Below, piece after piece: positions 24,993 through 33,060 of a DNA stretch of 52,345 nucleotides. The position numbers and the translations under genes were made by a program. The notes beneath the pieces were generated by a model that made no database searches, was not told where the DNA came from, and saw nothing but the letters and a program-made list of their open reading frames with translations. The stretch's first letter is position 1, and each line of letters begins with the position of its first letter. The DNA lies in contig CATKWX010000011.1 of NCBI GenBank assembly GCA_949840345.1, positions 1 to 52,345 of the forward strand, given 5' to 3'. Source of the stretch: an uncultured Eubacteriales bacterium. Lineage in GTDB: Bacteria; Bacillota; Clostridia; TANB77; CAG-508.

Positions 24993-25083
24993 GTGGCATA
25001 GAAAAAGATCGCTTCTTTGCTTAAAATAACAGATATTTTAGACGACCAATGGTCGCCCATACATTTTACACAGTGCAAATGTT

Positions 25084-25111
25084 GTAGGGAAAGAAGCCCC
25101 CCATCGTTCCG
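25084..25111 (+). repeat. Family A-type palindromic repeat upstream of truB
   Basis: GTAGGGAAAGAAGCC through CATCGTTCCG, a diverged copy of the GTAGGGAAC...GTTCCG repeat. It lies within a 200-bp gap that also repeats the string GGCATAGAAA on both sides. Confidence 0.65.
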
Positions 25112-25155
25112 CCTAGGCGTTGCAACCTTTTTCATGGCATAGAAAGGAATTTCAT

Positions 25156-26034
25156 ATGGATGGAATTATTATAATAAACAAACCCAAAGGCTACACATCA
25201 CATGATGTAGTAAACAAAATTAGAAAAATATACAATACAAAAAAAGTAGGACATACAGGTACTCTTGATCCAAATGCAACAGGAGTTTTGCCAATACTCA
25301 TTGGAAAAGCTACAAAATTATCTGATTATTTAATGGAACATAATAAAACATATACAGCAACTCTTAAACTAGGGGAAAAGCGTGATACAGGAGATTCGGA
25401 AGGAAATGTTGTGGAGATACGCAATGTGCCGGATTTTGTGGGGGCGAAAGATTTTGCCAAAATAACCAATATTTTGAATTCATTTTTAGGAAAACAATTA
25501 CAGACACCTCCAATATATTCTGCAATAAAAATTCAAGGTAAAAAACTATATGAATATGCAAGAGAGAATAAGGAAGTAGAAATACCAAAAAGAGAAATTG
25601 AAATATATAGCATAAATTTAGATTCTATAAACGATTTAGAAATAAAGTTTACTGTAACATGCTCTAAAGGTACATATATTCGTTCTCTTTGCGAAGATAT
25701 TGCTTTTAAATTAGATACAATAGGATATATGAAGGAACTTATAAGAACTAGAGTAAATAGATTTAGTATAGACGATTCATATACTATAGAGCAATTAGAA
25801 GAAAATATAGAAAATGTAAAAATAATCTCAATAGAAGAATTATTTAAAGAAAATGAAAAAATTGTATTAGATGATGAGAAATTAACTTTATTTTTAAATG
25901 GTGGAAGAATACGTGTAGGGGGCGGGTCCTTAGGTGACCCGCTTAAAATGGCAACAATTTACAATTCTAAAAATCAATTTATAGGAACAGGAACTGTAAA
26001 TAAAAATATATTAAAAAGAGATATAATAATATAA
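25156..26034 (+). CDS. truB: tRNA pseudouridine(55) synthase
   Basis: A 292-residue enzyme that makes pseudouridine 55 in the T loop of tRNAs. MDGIIIINKPKGYTSHDVVN, VGHTGTLDPNATGVLPI (with the catalytic Asp), LQTPPIYSAIKIQGKKLYEY and CSKGTYIRSLCEDI are all family motifs. The C-terminal PUA-like region ends FIGTGTVNKNILKRDIII. Residues 254-262 (VGGGSLGDP) are encoded by a palindromic repeat of the type found between genes. A second GC-rich patch (about 25417-25458, NVPDFVGAKDFA) may also be repeat-derived. The ATG at 25156 follows AGAAAGGA; the ATG at 25120 lies in repeat sequence. Confidence 0.95.
   Translation: MDGIIIINKPKGYTSHDVVNKIRKIYNTKKVGHTGTLDPNATGVLPILIGKATKLSDYLMEHNKTYTATLKLGEKRDTGDSEGNVVEIRNVPDFVGAKDFAKITNILNSFLGKQLQTPPIYSAIKIQGKKLYEYARENKEVEIPKREIEIYSINLDSINDLEIKFTVTCSKGTYIRSLCEDIAFKLDTIGYMKELIRTRVNRFSIDDSYTIEQLEENIENVKIISIEELFKENEKIVLDDEKLTLFLNGGRIRVGGGSLGDPLKMATIYNSKNQFIGTGTVNKNILKRDIII
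25915..25941 (+). repeat. In-frame palindromic repeat inside truB
   Basis: GTAGGGGGCGGGTCC followed by TAGGTGACCCGC; the GCGGGTC and GACCCGC arms pair. It is read as VGGGSLGDP within the C-terminal domain, at a loop expected between two strands. Confidence 0.78.
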
Positions 26035-26123
26035 ATATCACAAAAAGGGCACGTCTTAAATAAAATATAATAAGGCAAATTGAAAAAATTTGCTAAATAA
26101 ATTTTAAAGAGGTGCTTAAAAAT

Positions 26124-27329
26124 ATGGGGATAATTGTACAAAAATTTGGAGGAAGTTCAGTTGCAGATACAGAAAAATTATATAATGTATGTAAGCATAT
26201 CATAAAAGAATATAATAGAAGTCAAAGTGTAGTAGTTGTTGTTTCTGCCCAAGGAAAAACAACAGATAAATTAATTTCAGAAGAAAAGGAAATAACAGAA
26301 AATCCAGACCTAAGAGAACATGATTGTTTAGTATCAGTAGGAGAGCAAATAACAATATCAAAACTTGCAATGTGCTTAAAAGAAAAAGGATATAATGCAG
26401 TTTCATATACAGGATGGCAATTACCAATAATAACTGATAGCGTGCATTGTGGTGCAAGAATAAAATATATTGAAACAGAAAAAATAAAGAAACAACTGGA
26501 AGCTGGGAATATTGTTATAGTTGCAGGATTTCAAGGAATAAATGAAATAGGAGATATTACAACGTTAGGTAGAGGTGGCTCTGATACAACAGCAGTAGCA
26601 TTAGCTGCAAGCCTAAAAGCAGATAGATGTGATATTTATACAGATGTAGATGGAGTGTACTCATCGGATCCAAGAATAATAGAAAATGTAAAAAAATTAG
26701 ATTTAGTAACTTATGACGAAATGCTAGAACTAGCAAGCTTAGGAGCAAAAGTGCTACACAATAGATGTGTAGAAATCGGAAAAAATTATGAAGTACCAAT
26801 AAATGTAAAGTCAACATTTATAGATGAATCAGAAGGAACTAGAGTTATAAATAATAAAGATTTAGAGTCTTTATATATAACAGGAGTTGCAAAAGATGAT
26901 AATATATCTAGATTAACAATAATTGGTTTAGAAAATAAAATAGGTAGAACTTATAAAGTTTTCAAGCTTCTTTCTGAAAACAAAATAAATGTAGATACCA
27001 TAGTTCAGTCAGCAGGAGAACATGCAGTAAAAGATATTTCATTTACAGTAAAAACAAATGAAACTAAAAAGGCATTAAAAATTATAAATGAAAATTTGAT
27101 AGAACTAGGTGCAAAAGAAGTAATATGTTGTGATAAATTATCTAAAATATCAATAGTTGGGGTAGGAATAGTAAATAACCCAGGAGTTGCAGCAAAAGTA
27201 TTTGAAGCTTTATATGAAAACAATATAAATATGCATATGATTAGTACATCTGAAATAAAAATATCAGTATTAGTAAACAAAAAAGAAGCAAATTTAGCAT
27301 TAAAAGCAATTCACGATAAATTTTATTAA
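26124..27329 (+). CDS. lysC: Aspartate kinase
   Basis: A 401-residue aspartokinase, the first step of the Lys/Thr/Met/diaminopimelate pathway. IIVQKFGGSSVAD, then ITTLGRGGSDTTAVALAASL and CDIYTDVDGVYSSDPRI, mark the kinase domain. Two C-terminal ACT domains (ISRLTIIGLENKIGRTYKVF and ISIVGVGIVNNPGVAAKVFE) would bind the allosteric inhibitor. The start at 26124 follows AAAGAGGTG; the GTG at 26112 is part of that site. The leader is under 100 nt, too short for a lysine riboswitch. It ends in a GGGCAC/GTGCCC terminator. Confidence 0.95.
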   Translation: MGIIVQKFGGSSVADTEKLYNVCKHIIKEYNRSQSVVVVVSAQGKTTDKLISEEKEITENPDLREHDCLVSVGEQITISKLAMCLKEKGYNAVSYTGWQLPIITDSVHCGARIKYIETEKIKKQLEAGNIVIVAGFQGINEIGDITTLGRGGSDTTAVALAASLKADRCDIYTDVDGVYSSDPRIIENVKKLDLVTYDEMLELASLGAKVLHNRCVEIGKNYEVPINVKSTFIDESEGTRVINNKDLESLYITGVAKDDNISRLTIIGLENKIGRTYKVFKLLSENKINVDTIVQSAGEHAVKDISFTVKTNETKKALKIINENLIELGAKEVICCDKLSKISIVGVGIVNNPGVAAKVFEALYENNINMHMISTSEIKISVLVNKKEANLALKAIHDKFY

Positions 27330-27337
27330 TAAATTTA

Positions 27338-27363
27338 AAGGGCACGTAATGTGCCCTTATTTG
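27338..27363 (+). terminator. Terminator after lysC
   Basis: AAGGGCAC (27338-27345) pairs with GTGCCCTT (27351-27358), then TATTTG. Same stem as after aspS. Confidence 0.7.
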
Positions 27364-27385
27364 ATGGTATAGAAAAAATTAATTT

Positions 27386-29164
27386 TTATTGTAACATATA
27401 TTTATTAATATAAAAATCTGTTATTTCCATGTAATTTGTTGTTTGTTCATGATGGATTTTATGTATGTATTCATGTGGATTTAAAGGTTTAGAACTCTCA
27501 TTTTTACCAATAATATATACCGCAATGTTAGAACAATGGTCTGAAATTCTTTCTAGGTTACCTAGTATTTCTAAAAATATAACACCACACTCTATAGAAT
27601 AATTTTTCTTATTAAGTTTTACTGTATAAGTAGATTTAATATTGTATTCTAGCATATCAATAACTTCTTCTAATGGTTCTATTTTTTGAGCTAATTCGTA
27701 GTCATTATTTATAAAAGCCGTAACAGCCATTGTACAGATTTCATCTACTGCATTAAGCATAGAAGTAAAATCTTTCATAACAGAATCTGAAAAGCTCATA
27801 TTATTTTTATGAAGTTTTTCCGCGCATTCCAATAAATTAGTACAGTGATCTGAAATTCTTTCAAATTCTGAAGAAAGGTGTATAATAGTAGTTACTTCTT
27901 TTGTTTCAGTATCATTTAAGGAATTTTCTTTTATCTTTAAGATATAATTATTCAATTCATCATCTATAGTATCTATAATATTTTCTTTATTTTTTATTCT
28001 TTTAACAGTTTCGTGATCATATTTATAAAAAAGAGATTTTGCATCTATAAAGTTTTCCTTAGCATAATTACACATTTTAGTAGCAGTTTTTTTAATTTGT
28101 TCAATAGCTAAAGCTGGTACAATAATTAATCTCTCATCTAATACATCTAAATCATTTATAGAATTAGTGTCCTCATCAGGTTTAATAGTAACAAAAGCTA
28201 ATTTTTCTAGTAAACTAACAAATGGAATGAAAAGTATTGTTACTATTACATTAAATAAAGTATGGAAATTAGCAATTCCCCCCATATCAATCGGAAGATT
28301 CCAAAAAGAAAATCCTATAAATTTTTGTATAGTATATATTCCAACAAGGAATACAATACAACCAATTATATTAAAATACAAATGTACAAGAGCTATTCTC
28401 TTGGCATTTTTATTAGCATTTATGCTAGACATAATTGGAGTTATGCAAGTACCAATATTTTGACCTATTATAATAGGAATTGCGGAGGCATAACTTATTA
28501 TTCCAGTAGAAGAAATCGCTTGCAATATTCCAACAGATGCAGAAGAGCTTTGAATAATTGCAGTAACAATGGCACCAATAAGCACCCCAAGTACTGGATT
28601 TGAAAATTTGCTAAACAAACTTGTAAACCAAACATTACTACTTAAAGGAGATACTGAAGCTTCCATTGAAAGCATACCTGTAAATAAAATTCCAACACCT
28701 AAAAAGGCACATCCTATATTTTTATATTTATCTTTTTTTAATGCTAAAAACATAATAATACCAATAATTGCAAAAATTGGAGCAATTATTGCTGGAGTAA
28801 GTAATGAAATTATAGAGCCAGAAGAGGTAGATAAGCCATTTAATCTAAGAATCTGTCCTGTAACAGTAGTACCAATATTAGCTCCCATAATTAAACCGAT
28901 TGCTGATTTAAATTTTAAAATTCTAGCATTAACAAGTCCTATAATAATAACTGTAGTAGCTGCAGAACTTTGAATAATTCCTGTAACTAAAGCTCCAAAT
29001 AAAATACTCTTAAAAATATTTCCAGTTAATTTTTCTAAAATTTTTTCAACTTTACCAGTAGATAATTTTTCTAAACTAGAAGAAAGTAAATTCATTCCAA
29101 ATAAGAAGAATGCTATTCCGCCTCCTAGTTTTATAATCATACTAAATACATCAATAGGATTCAA
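27386..29164 (-). CDS. Na/Pi cotransporter family protein with PhoU-like domain
   Basis: A 592-residue membrane protein. The N-terminal half holds two Na/Pi-cotransporter repeats with paired QSS motifs: FGALVTGIIQSSAATTV and IGAIVTAIIQSSSASVG. Eight or so hydrophobic segments end near residue 330. The C-terminal half is soluble and helical with PhoU-like sequence (FERISDHCTNLLECAEKLHK and NLERISDHCSNIAVYI). The family (NptA/YjbB type) moves phosphate with sodium, and direction and regulation vary. It stands alone between lysC (convergent) and recN (divergent). Its leader region up to 29220 has no repeats. Confidence 0.92.
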   Translation of the reverse strand: MNPIDVFSMIIKLGGGIAFFLFGMNLLSSSLEKLSTGKVEKILEKLTGNIFKSILFGALVTGIIQSSAATTVIIIGLVNARILKFKSAIGLIMGANIGTTVTGQILRLNGLSTSSGSIISLLTPAIIAPIFAIIGIIMFLALKKDKYKNIGCAFLGVGILFTGMLSMEASVSPLSSNVWFTSLFSKFSNPVLGVLIGAIVTAIIQSSSASVGILQAISSTGIISYASAIPIIIGQNIGTCITPIMSSINANKNAKRIALVHLYFNIIGCIVFLVGIYTIQKFIGFSFWNLPIDMGGIANFHTLFNVIVTILFIPFVSLLEKLAFVTIKPDEDTNSINDLDVLDERLIIVPALAIEQIKKTATKMCNYAKENFIDAKSLFYKYDHETVKRIKNKENIIDTIDDELNNYILKIKENSLNDTETKEVTTIIHLSSEFERISDHCTNLLECAEKLHKNNMSFSDSVMKDFTSMLNAVDEICTMAVTAFINNDYELAQKIEPLEEVIDMLEYNIKSTYTVKLNKKNYSIECGVIFLEILGNLERISDHCSNIAVYIIGKNESSKPLNPHEYIHKIHHEQTTNYMEITDFYINKYMLQ

Positions 29165-29273
29165 GATTTACACCGTCCTTAAAAATATATTGCTATGCTA
29201 ATTATAGCATAAGAAAATAAAAAATCAACCAAAATCAACAAAATTAGACACTTCTTGTAAATAATAAAAAATA

Positions 29274-29335
29274 CGAACAAATGTATTGACAAATAAAATT
29301 TGAAGTGGTATAAATAATACAAACAAATATTTGCA
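29274..29335 (+). promoter_or_regulatory. recN promoter with two LexA-like sites
   Basis: TTGACA (29286-29291), 17-nt spacer, TATAAA (29309-29314). CGAACAAATGTATTG (29274-29288) resembles the Firmicute LexA box (CGAAC-N4-GTTCG) and overlaps the -35. CAAACAAATATTTG (29320-29333) is a weaker second site after the -10. recN is a known SOS gene in many bacteria. Confidence 0.6.
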
Positions 29336-29360
29336 AAGTTTTATTTTTGGGGGGATATAA

Positions 29361-30965
29361 ATGATAAACACATTGCATATAAAAAATATTGGAATTATAA
29401 ACGAAATCACTGTGGATTTAAACAAAGGATTTAATGTATTAACAGGAGAAACAGGGGCAGGGAAAACATTAATAATAGATTCATTAGAAATACTTGCGGG
29501 TGGTAGATTTTCAAAAGAAATGATAAGAAACGGTCAAAATTATTCTTTCGTAGAAATGCAATTAACAGTAGATAATGAAGAAATTATAATATCTAGAGAA
29601 ATAAATATAAGTGGAAAAAATATGTGTAAAATAAACGGAAGAATGGTTACAGTAAATGAATTAAAAAGTTTTATGAGTAAAGTAATAGATATACACGGGC
29701 AACACGATAATCAATATATTTTAGATGTGTCAAGCCATATAAAATATCTAGACGAATTCTCAGCAGAACAGATTTTAGATTTAAAAAAAGAATATACAAA
29801 TTTATATGATAAATATTTGCAAACAAAAGATGAACTTAAGAAAAATTATGGAGATGAAAAAGAAAAACAAAGAAGGTTAGATTTGCTTAAATACCAAGTA
29901 AACGAAATAGAAGTAGCAAATCTTAAAGAAAATGAAGATATAGAATTAGAAGAAGCACGAAAAGTAATGTTAAACACAGAAAAAATATCAGAAAGTTTAA
30001 ATGGAGCAGATGAGCAAATAACAAATTCTGCAATAGAGGCAATAAATGTAGCAATAAAGTGTATAGAAAAAATAGAAGATATCGATATGGAATATGCTAA
30101 AACTTTAGGAATGCTTAAAGAAACTTATTATAATTTAGAAGAAATATCTAGAGACATAATAGATTATAAAGAAATGATTTATTTTGATGAAGATAAACGA
30201 AATGAAGTAGAAACAAGATTAGATACTATATACGATTTAAAAAGAAAATACGGAAATAATATATCAGAAATATTAGAATATAAAGATGATATTAATTCAC
30301 AAATTTTCGAAATAGAAAATGCAGAAGAGTATAATAAGAAGTTAAGGGAGCAATTGCAACAATTAGAAAATAAAATGAGTGAATTAGGTTCAAAAATGCA
30401 CGAAGTAAGGGCAAGAAATGCAAGTACATTAGAGTCAAAAATAAACAAAGAACTAGCAGATTTAGAAATGAAAAATGCAAGATTTAAAGTAAATATAGAG
30501 TATAATGAAAATAATTATACAATAAATGGTTTAGATAAAATTGAATTCTATATTTCAACAAATTTAGATGATGTATTCAAACCATTAACTAAAATTGCTT
30601 CAGGAGGAGAAATGTCTAGAATAATGCTTGCAATAAAAACAGTGCTTGCAAATGTAGACAATATAGAAACTCTAGTATTTGATGAAATAGACACAGGAAT
30701 TAGCGGAATTGCAGCAAAAAGTGTAGCAGAAAAAATGAAAATAATATCTAAAAAACACCAAGTACTTTGTATAACACATTTAGCATCAATTGCAGCAAAA
30801 GGAGATTATAATTATTATATAAGCAAAGATATAATAAATGGAAAAATGCAAACAAGTATAAAACTATTAAATGAAAATGAAACAATAGAAGAAATTGCTA
30901 GAATTGCAAGCGGAGATATAACAGAAATATCATTAACACATGCTAAAAATTTAAGAATAGCATAA
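29361..30965 (+). CDS. recN: DNA repair protein RecN
   Basis: A 534-residue SMC-like ATPase used in double-strand break repair. Walker A is GETGAGKT at 29-36, followed by the RecN hallmark DIHGQHDNQYIL near 113. A coiled-coil middle holds many Glu/Lys/Leu heptads. The C-terminal half has LTKIASGGEMSRIMLAIK (ABC signature) and LVFDEIDTGISGIAAKSV (Walker B and D-loop). It is slightly shorter than the usual 550-570 residues through a shorter coil. The GGGGGG ribosome-binding site lies at 29349-29354. The promoter has LexA-like sites. Confidence 0.95.
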   Translation: MINTLHIKNIGIINEITVDLNKGFNVLTGETGAGKTLIIDSLEILAGGRFSKEMIRNGQNYSFVEMQLTVDNEEIIISREINISGKNMCKINGRMVTVNELKSFMSKVIDIHGQHDNQYILDVSSHIKYLDEFSAEQILDLKKEYTNLYDKYLQTKDELKKNYGDEKEKQRRLDLLKYQVNEIEVANLKENEDIELEEARKVMLNTEKISESLNGADEQITNSAIEAINVAIKCIEKIEDIDMEYAKTLGMLKETYYNLEEISRDIIDYKEMIYFDEDKRNEVETRLDTIYDLKRKYGNNISEILEYKDDINSQIFEIENAEEYNKKLREQLQQLENKMSELGSKMHEVRARNASTLESKINKELADLEMKNARFKVNIEYNENNYTINGLDKIEFYISTNLDDVFKPLTKIASGGEMSRIMLAIKTVLANVDNIETLVFDEIDTGISGIAAKSVAEKMKIISKKHQVLCITHLASIAAKGDYNYYISKDIINGKMQTSIKLLNENETIEEIARIASGDITEISLTHAKNLRIA

Positions 30966-30966
30966 A

Positions 30967-30995
30967 TTGACATAAAGTAACTTTTAAGGTATAAT
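30967..30995 (+). promoter_or_regulatory. Consensus sigma-A promoter
   Basis: TTGACA (30967-30972), exactly 17 nt, TATAAT (30990-30995): a perfect match to consensus, starting 2 bp after the recN stop and driving the small gene at 31034. Confidence 0.88.
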
Positions 30996-31033
30996 ATAAA
31001 TATCCTATTTAGAAAGGAGGTATTATGTAAGAG

Positions 31034-31237
31034 ATGGCCAGTCTTACAGATACCGACAAGAAAATCATTTTTGCGAATTCCGGAAGAATTTCCAAAGATG
31101 AGAAGGTAATTACCTTCGAAAAGACGCACAAGCCAAGTCGCGAGTGCAAGCGGTTGCTCAAAGAGTTAGGATATGAAATTTCTAACAAATCTGGAGCACC
31201 GTATATTCATTGGATGGAGTATGTGCTACGCGAGTAG
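31034..31237 (+). CDS. Small protein of unknown function, atypical codon use
   Basis: A 67-residue basic protein (MASLTDTDKKIIFANSGRIS to APYIHWMEYVLRE). I do not recognise a family. Its codons differ from its neighbours: CGC, CGG, CTC, GCC, TCC and TTC are used, and AAG and GAG are frequent, whereas nearby genes use AGA, TTA and AAA. This suggests recent acquisition or strong expression. A consensus promoter, AAAGGAGG (31013-31020) and a terminator (31254-31288) make a complete transcription unit. Between the ribosome-binding site and the ATG lies ATGTAA (31025-31030), a start followed at once by a stop. The ATG at 31034 is 13 nt from the site, longer than usual. Confidence 0.8.
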   Translation: MASLTDTDKKIIFANSGRISKDEKVITFEKTHKPSRECKRLLKELGYEISNKSGAPYIHWMEYVLRE

Positions 31238-31253
31238 TACAAATCCATAAAAA

Positions 31254-31288
31254 AGAGGGGGGCAATAGTCCCTCTCCGATTTTTTTAT
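31254..31288 (+). terminator. Terminator after the 67-residue gene
   Basis: AGAGGG (31254-31259) pairs with CCCTCT (31270-31275), then CCGAT7. Confidence 0.8.
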
Positions 31289-31329
31289 TGTATAGAAAAA
31301 TTAAATTTTACGTTGATATATTGCATATC

Positions 31330-31354
31330 GTAGGGGCGCAGACCAACGCCCTAT
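31330..31354 (+). repeat. GTAGGGGCGC...GCGCCCTA-type palindrome
   Basis: GTAGGGGCGCAGACCAACGC followed by CCTA, another variant of the GTAGGG palindromes, located 13 bp beyond the end of the next (convergent) gene. Confidence 0.6.
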
Positions 31355-31366
31355 ACTCTTCACAAT

Positions 31367-32134
31367 TTATTTTGTATAGTCTTTCTTTTTAGAAATATTT
31401 AAAAATGGATAAAGTTTTTTTAGTGTCTCATCAGAAGAAAGCTTTACCATTTCATTACCTTTTGAAACCCACATTTGAGGTATGTCATAACCTAATTTAA
31501 ATTCACCTTTATTATATTTTTTTTGTATAATTTCTGGGTCAATGTTTTTATAATCAATGTGTGCAGCAGTTCCAGTATTCGCTTCTATTGCTACTGCTAT
31601 CGTTTTAAATTGACATTCGATTACTGGGAAAAGTGTAGTATCTTTTATACCAAACTCTTTTGCGATTTTCTTCATAGTTTCTTTGTTTATATAAAATACT
31701 CTATGTTTTGCCTTATAGCCATTAGGCTTATCGTGATCATTTTCACGGGTTGTAATACACTTTTCACTAATGCTAGAAAGGAGAAAATCTACTTCTGTTT
31801 CGGTAGCTCCAAGAAATTCCATAGCGAATACGTCATCTAATACTTTTTCAGAATCATTAAGTAAAGCACTTTGAGGGGCTTTTATTCTAGCTCTAAATTC
31901 AGTAAAGTCTGAAATTTTACTTTTTCCCTTTAGTTCTGTTAACATATCATTAAAATAATACATTATAGCTTTAAATGGCTCTTTATGTTGAGCAACATAG
32001 TCATTATATAATTCTAGATAAGCTGAGTCATTTAGTATGTATTTCTGTTTTGCTAATAACTTTTTTGCAACCTCATCAGATACTTCAATACCATTTATGA
32101 AATTTGCTCTTTTTTCAGAACTTGAATTACTCAT
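31367..32134 (-). CDS. Divergent RelA/SpoT-domain protein (possible small alarmone synthetase)
   Basis: A 255-residue protein without an HD, TGS or ACT domain. Several blocks follow the RelA/SpoT nucleotidyltransferase fold: FRARIKAPQSALL (R-x-K-x-P-x-S), VLDDVFAMEFLG (position of DxxGIR), NDHDKPNGYKAKHRVFY (PNGYxxxH) and FPVIECQFKTIAVAIEANTG (ExQ-x-R/K-T). The tyrosine of GY and the Glu of ECQ, needed for synthesis in the family, are present. A role in making (p)ppGpp or a related nucleotide is inferred; a toxin-type synthetase is another option. AAAGGAG lies before the ATG at 32134. The long RelA is encoded separately at 45609. Confidence 0.62.
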   Translation of the reverse strand: MSNSSSEKRANFINGIEVSDEVAKKLLAKQKYILNDSAYLELYNDYVAQHKEPFKAIMYYFNDMLTELKGKSKISDFTEFRARIKAPQSALLNDSEKVLDDVFAMEFLGATETEVDFLLSSISEKCITTRENDHDKPNGYKAKHRVFYINKETMKKIAKEFGIKDTTLFPVIECQFKTIAVAIEANTGTAAHIDYKNIDPEIIQKKYNKGEFKLGYDIPQMWVSKGNEMVKLSSDETLKKLYPFLNISKKKDYTK

Positions 32135-32202
32135 AAGCAAAATCTCCTTTCAATATAAATTAATTATAATACATTTATTGAAATTTGTAAAATTAGGCAA
32201 AA

Positions 32203-32257
32203 AGGGCACAGTGGTGTCAAGGCTCGCAGGTATTCCCTTTAAACGTGCTGCCCCTAC
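32203..32257 (-). repeat. Family C palindromic repeat, reverse copy
   Basis: Reverse complement of the GTAGGGGCA...GGGAATACC...CACCACTGTGCCC element seen at 2929, with a diverged middle. Confidence 0.75.
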
Positions 32258-32280
32258 AATTTTGCATTATATCAATAAAA

Positions 32281-32318
32281 AAATCTACTGTTTATCCCGA
32301 AGGAAAAACAGTAGATAA
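32281..32318 (-). terminator. Terminator of the minus-strand 69-residue gene
   Basis: ATCTACTGTTT pairs with AAACAGTAGAT around a loop reading TTCCTTCGGGAT on the minus strand (CTTCGG tetraloop type), followed on that strand by a T7 run. Confidence 0.85.
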
Positions 32319-32333
32319 ATTTATGGGTCATAA

Positions 32334-32543
32334 TTAGCTTAAAGTGGAATGGATTTTCGGGAGCATAGAGGATGTTCCCTCAAATACTATGTAGATAGTG
32401 CCGGATACTTTGTAAATTGTGAGTCCATAAATTTTAAGGATTTGCTTATGCAAATCAAAGTCTTGGTTTATGTCTGCTTCAGTAAACCCAAAATCTTTGG
32501 GAATAAAAAGCCGCTTAAATGTCTGTGTATTTGTTGGATACAT
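32334..32543 (-). CDS. Small protein of unknown function
   Basis: A 69-residue protein (MYPTNTQTFKRLFIPKDFGF to TIYIVFEGTSSMLPKIHSTLS). No family is recognised. It is supported as a gene by GGAGGT 6 nt before the ATG, a promoter (TTGTTG, 17 nt, TATAAT on the minus strand, 32574-32602) and a strong terminator. No signal peptide or clear membrane segment. It is divergent from trxA. Confidence 0.7.
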   Translation of the reverse strand: MYPTNTQTFKRLFIPKDFGFTEADINQDFDLHKQILKIYGLTIYKVSGTIYIVFEGTSSMLPKIHSTLS

Positions 32544-32573
32544 AGTAAGACCTCCAAAAATTTTTATAACATA

Positions 32574-32602
32574 ATTATACCATAAATTAACAAAAACAAC
32601 AA
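32574..32602 (-). promoter_or_regulatory. Promoter of the 69-residue gene
   Basis: On the minus strand, TTGTTG (32602-32597), 17-nt spacer, TATAAT (32579-32574). Confidence 0.6.
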
Positions 32603-32667
32603 ATTTTACCAGAAAATAAGCAAAAACTTATCGACCTTATTCGACTTTTTCTTATTTTGAAGACCTA

Positions 32668-32696
32668 TTTACATTTTTGTTATATTTATATAAAAT
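32668..32696 (+). promoter_or_regulatory. Promoter of trxA
   Basis: TTTACA (32668-32673), 17-nt spacer, TAAAAT (32691-32696), about 40 bp before the trxA start. Confidence 0.55.
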
Positions 32697-32736
32697 AATG
32701 TAGATAATAAATTGTATGAAAGGAAGAGTGATTAAT

Positions 32737-33042
32737 ATGTTAAAACATATAACAACAAATGAATTTAATGAAGAGGTATTAAACTATAATGGAAAGGTAC
32801 TAGTAGACTTTTTTGCGAGTTGGTGCGGACCTTGCCAAATGTTAACACCAGTTTTAGAAGAATTTGAAAAGCAAGAGAATGATATAAAAATAGTAAAAGT
32901 AAATATAGATGAAGAAACTAAACTAGCTATAGAAAATGGGGTAGAGGTTGTACCAACTCTTATTTTATATGATAATGGAAAATTAGTAAAAAGGCTAGAA
33001 GGCTACAGAGATAAAGAAGAATTAAAAGAAGAGATTTTATAA
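32737..33042 (+). CDS. trxA: Thioredoxin
   Basis: A 101-residue thioredoxin. FASWCGPCQ carries the redox pair Cys30 and Cys33, and VEVVPTLILYDNGK contains the cis-proline. It reduces disulfides in cytoplasmic proteins. The ATG at 32737 follows AAAGGAAG (32719-32726); the ATG at 32716 is upstream of that site. It lies 18 bp before a small iron-sulfur protein resembling the catalytic subunit of ferredoxin-thioredoxin reductase, suggesting that ferredoxin rather than NADPH reduces this thioredoxin. Confidence 0.95.
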   Translation: MLKHITTNEFNEEVLNYNGKVLVDFFASWCGPCQMLTPVLEEFEKQENDIKIVKVNIDEETKLAIENGVEVVPTLILYDNGKLVKRLEGYRDKEELKEEIL

Positions 33043-33060
33043 AATAATAAGGAGTAGAAA

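Noticed and set aside
26035..26123. Lysine riboswitch before lysC
   Set aside because: Only about 90 nt separate truB and lysC and none of the riboswitch's conserved blocks is seen.
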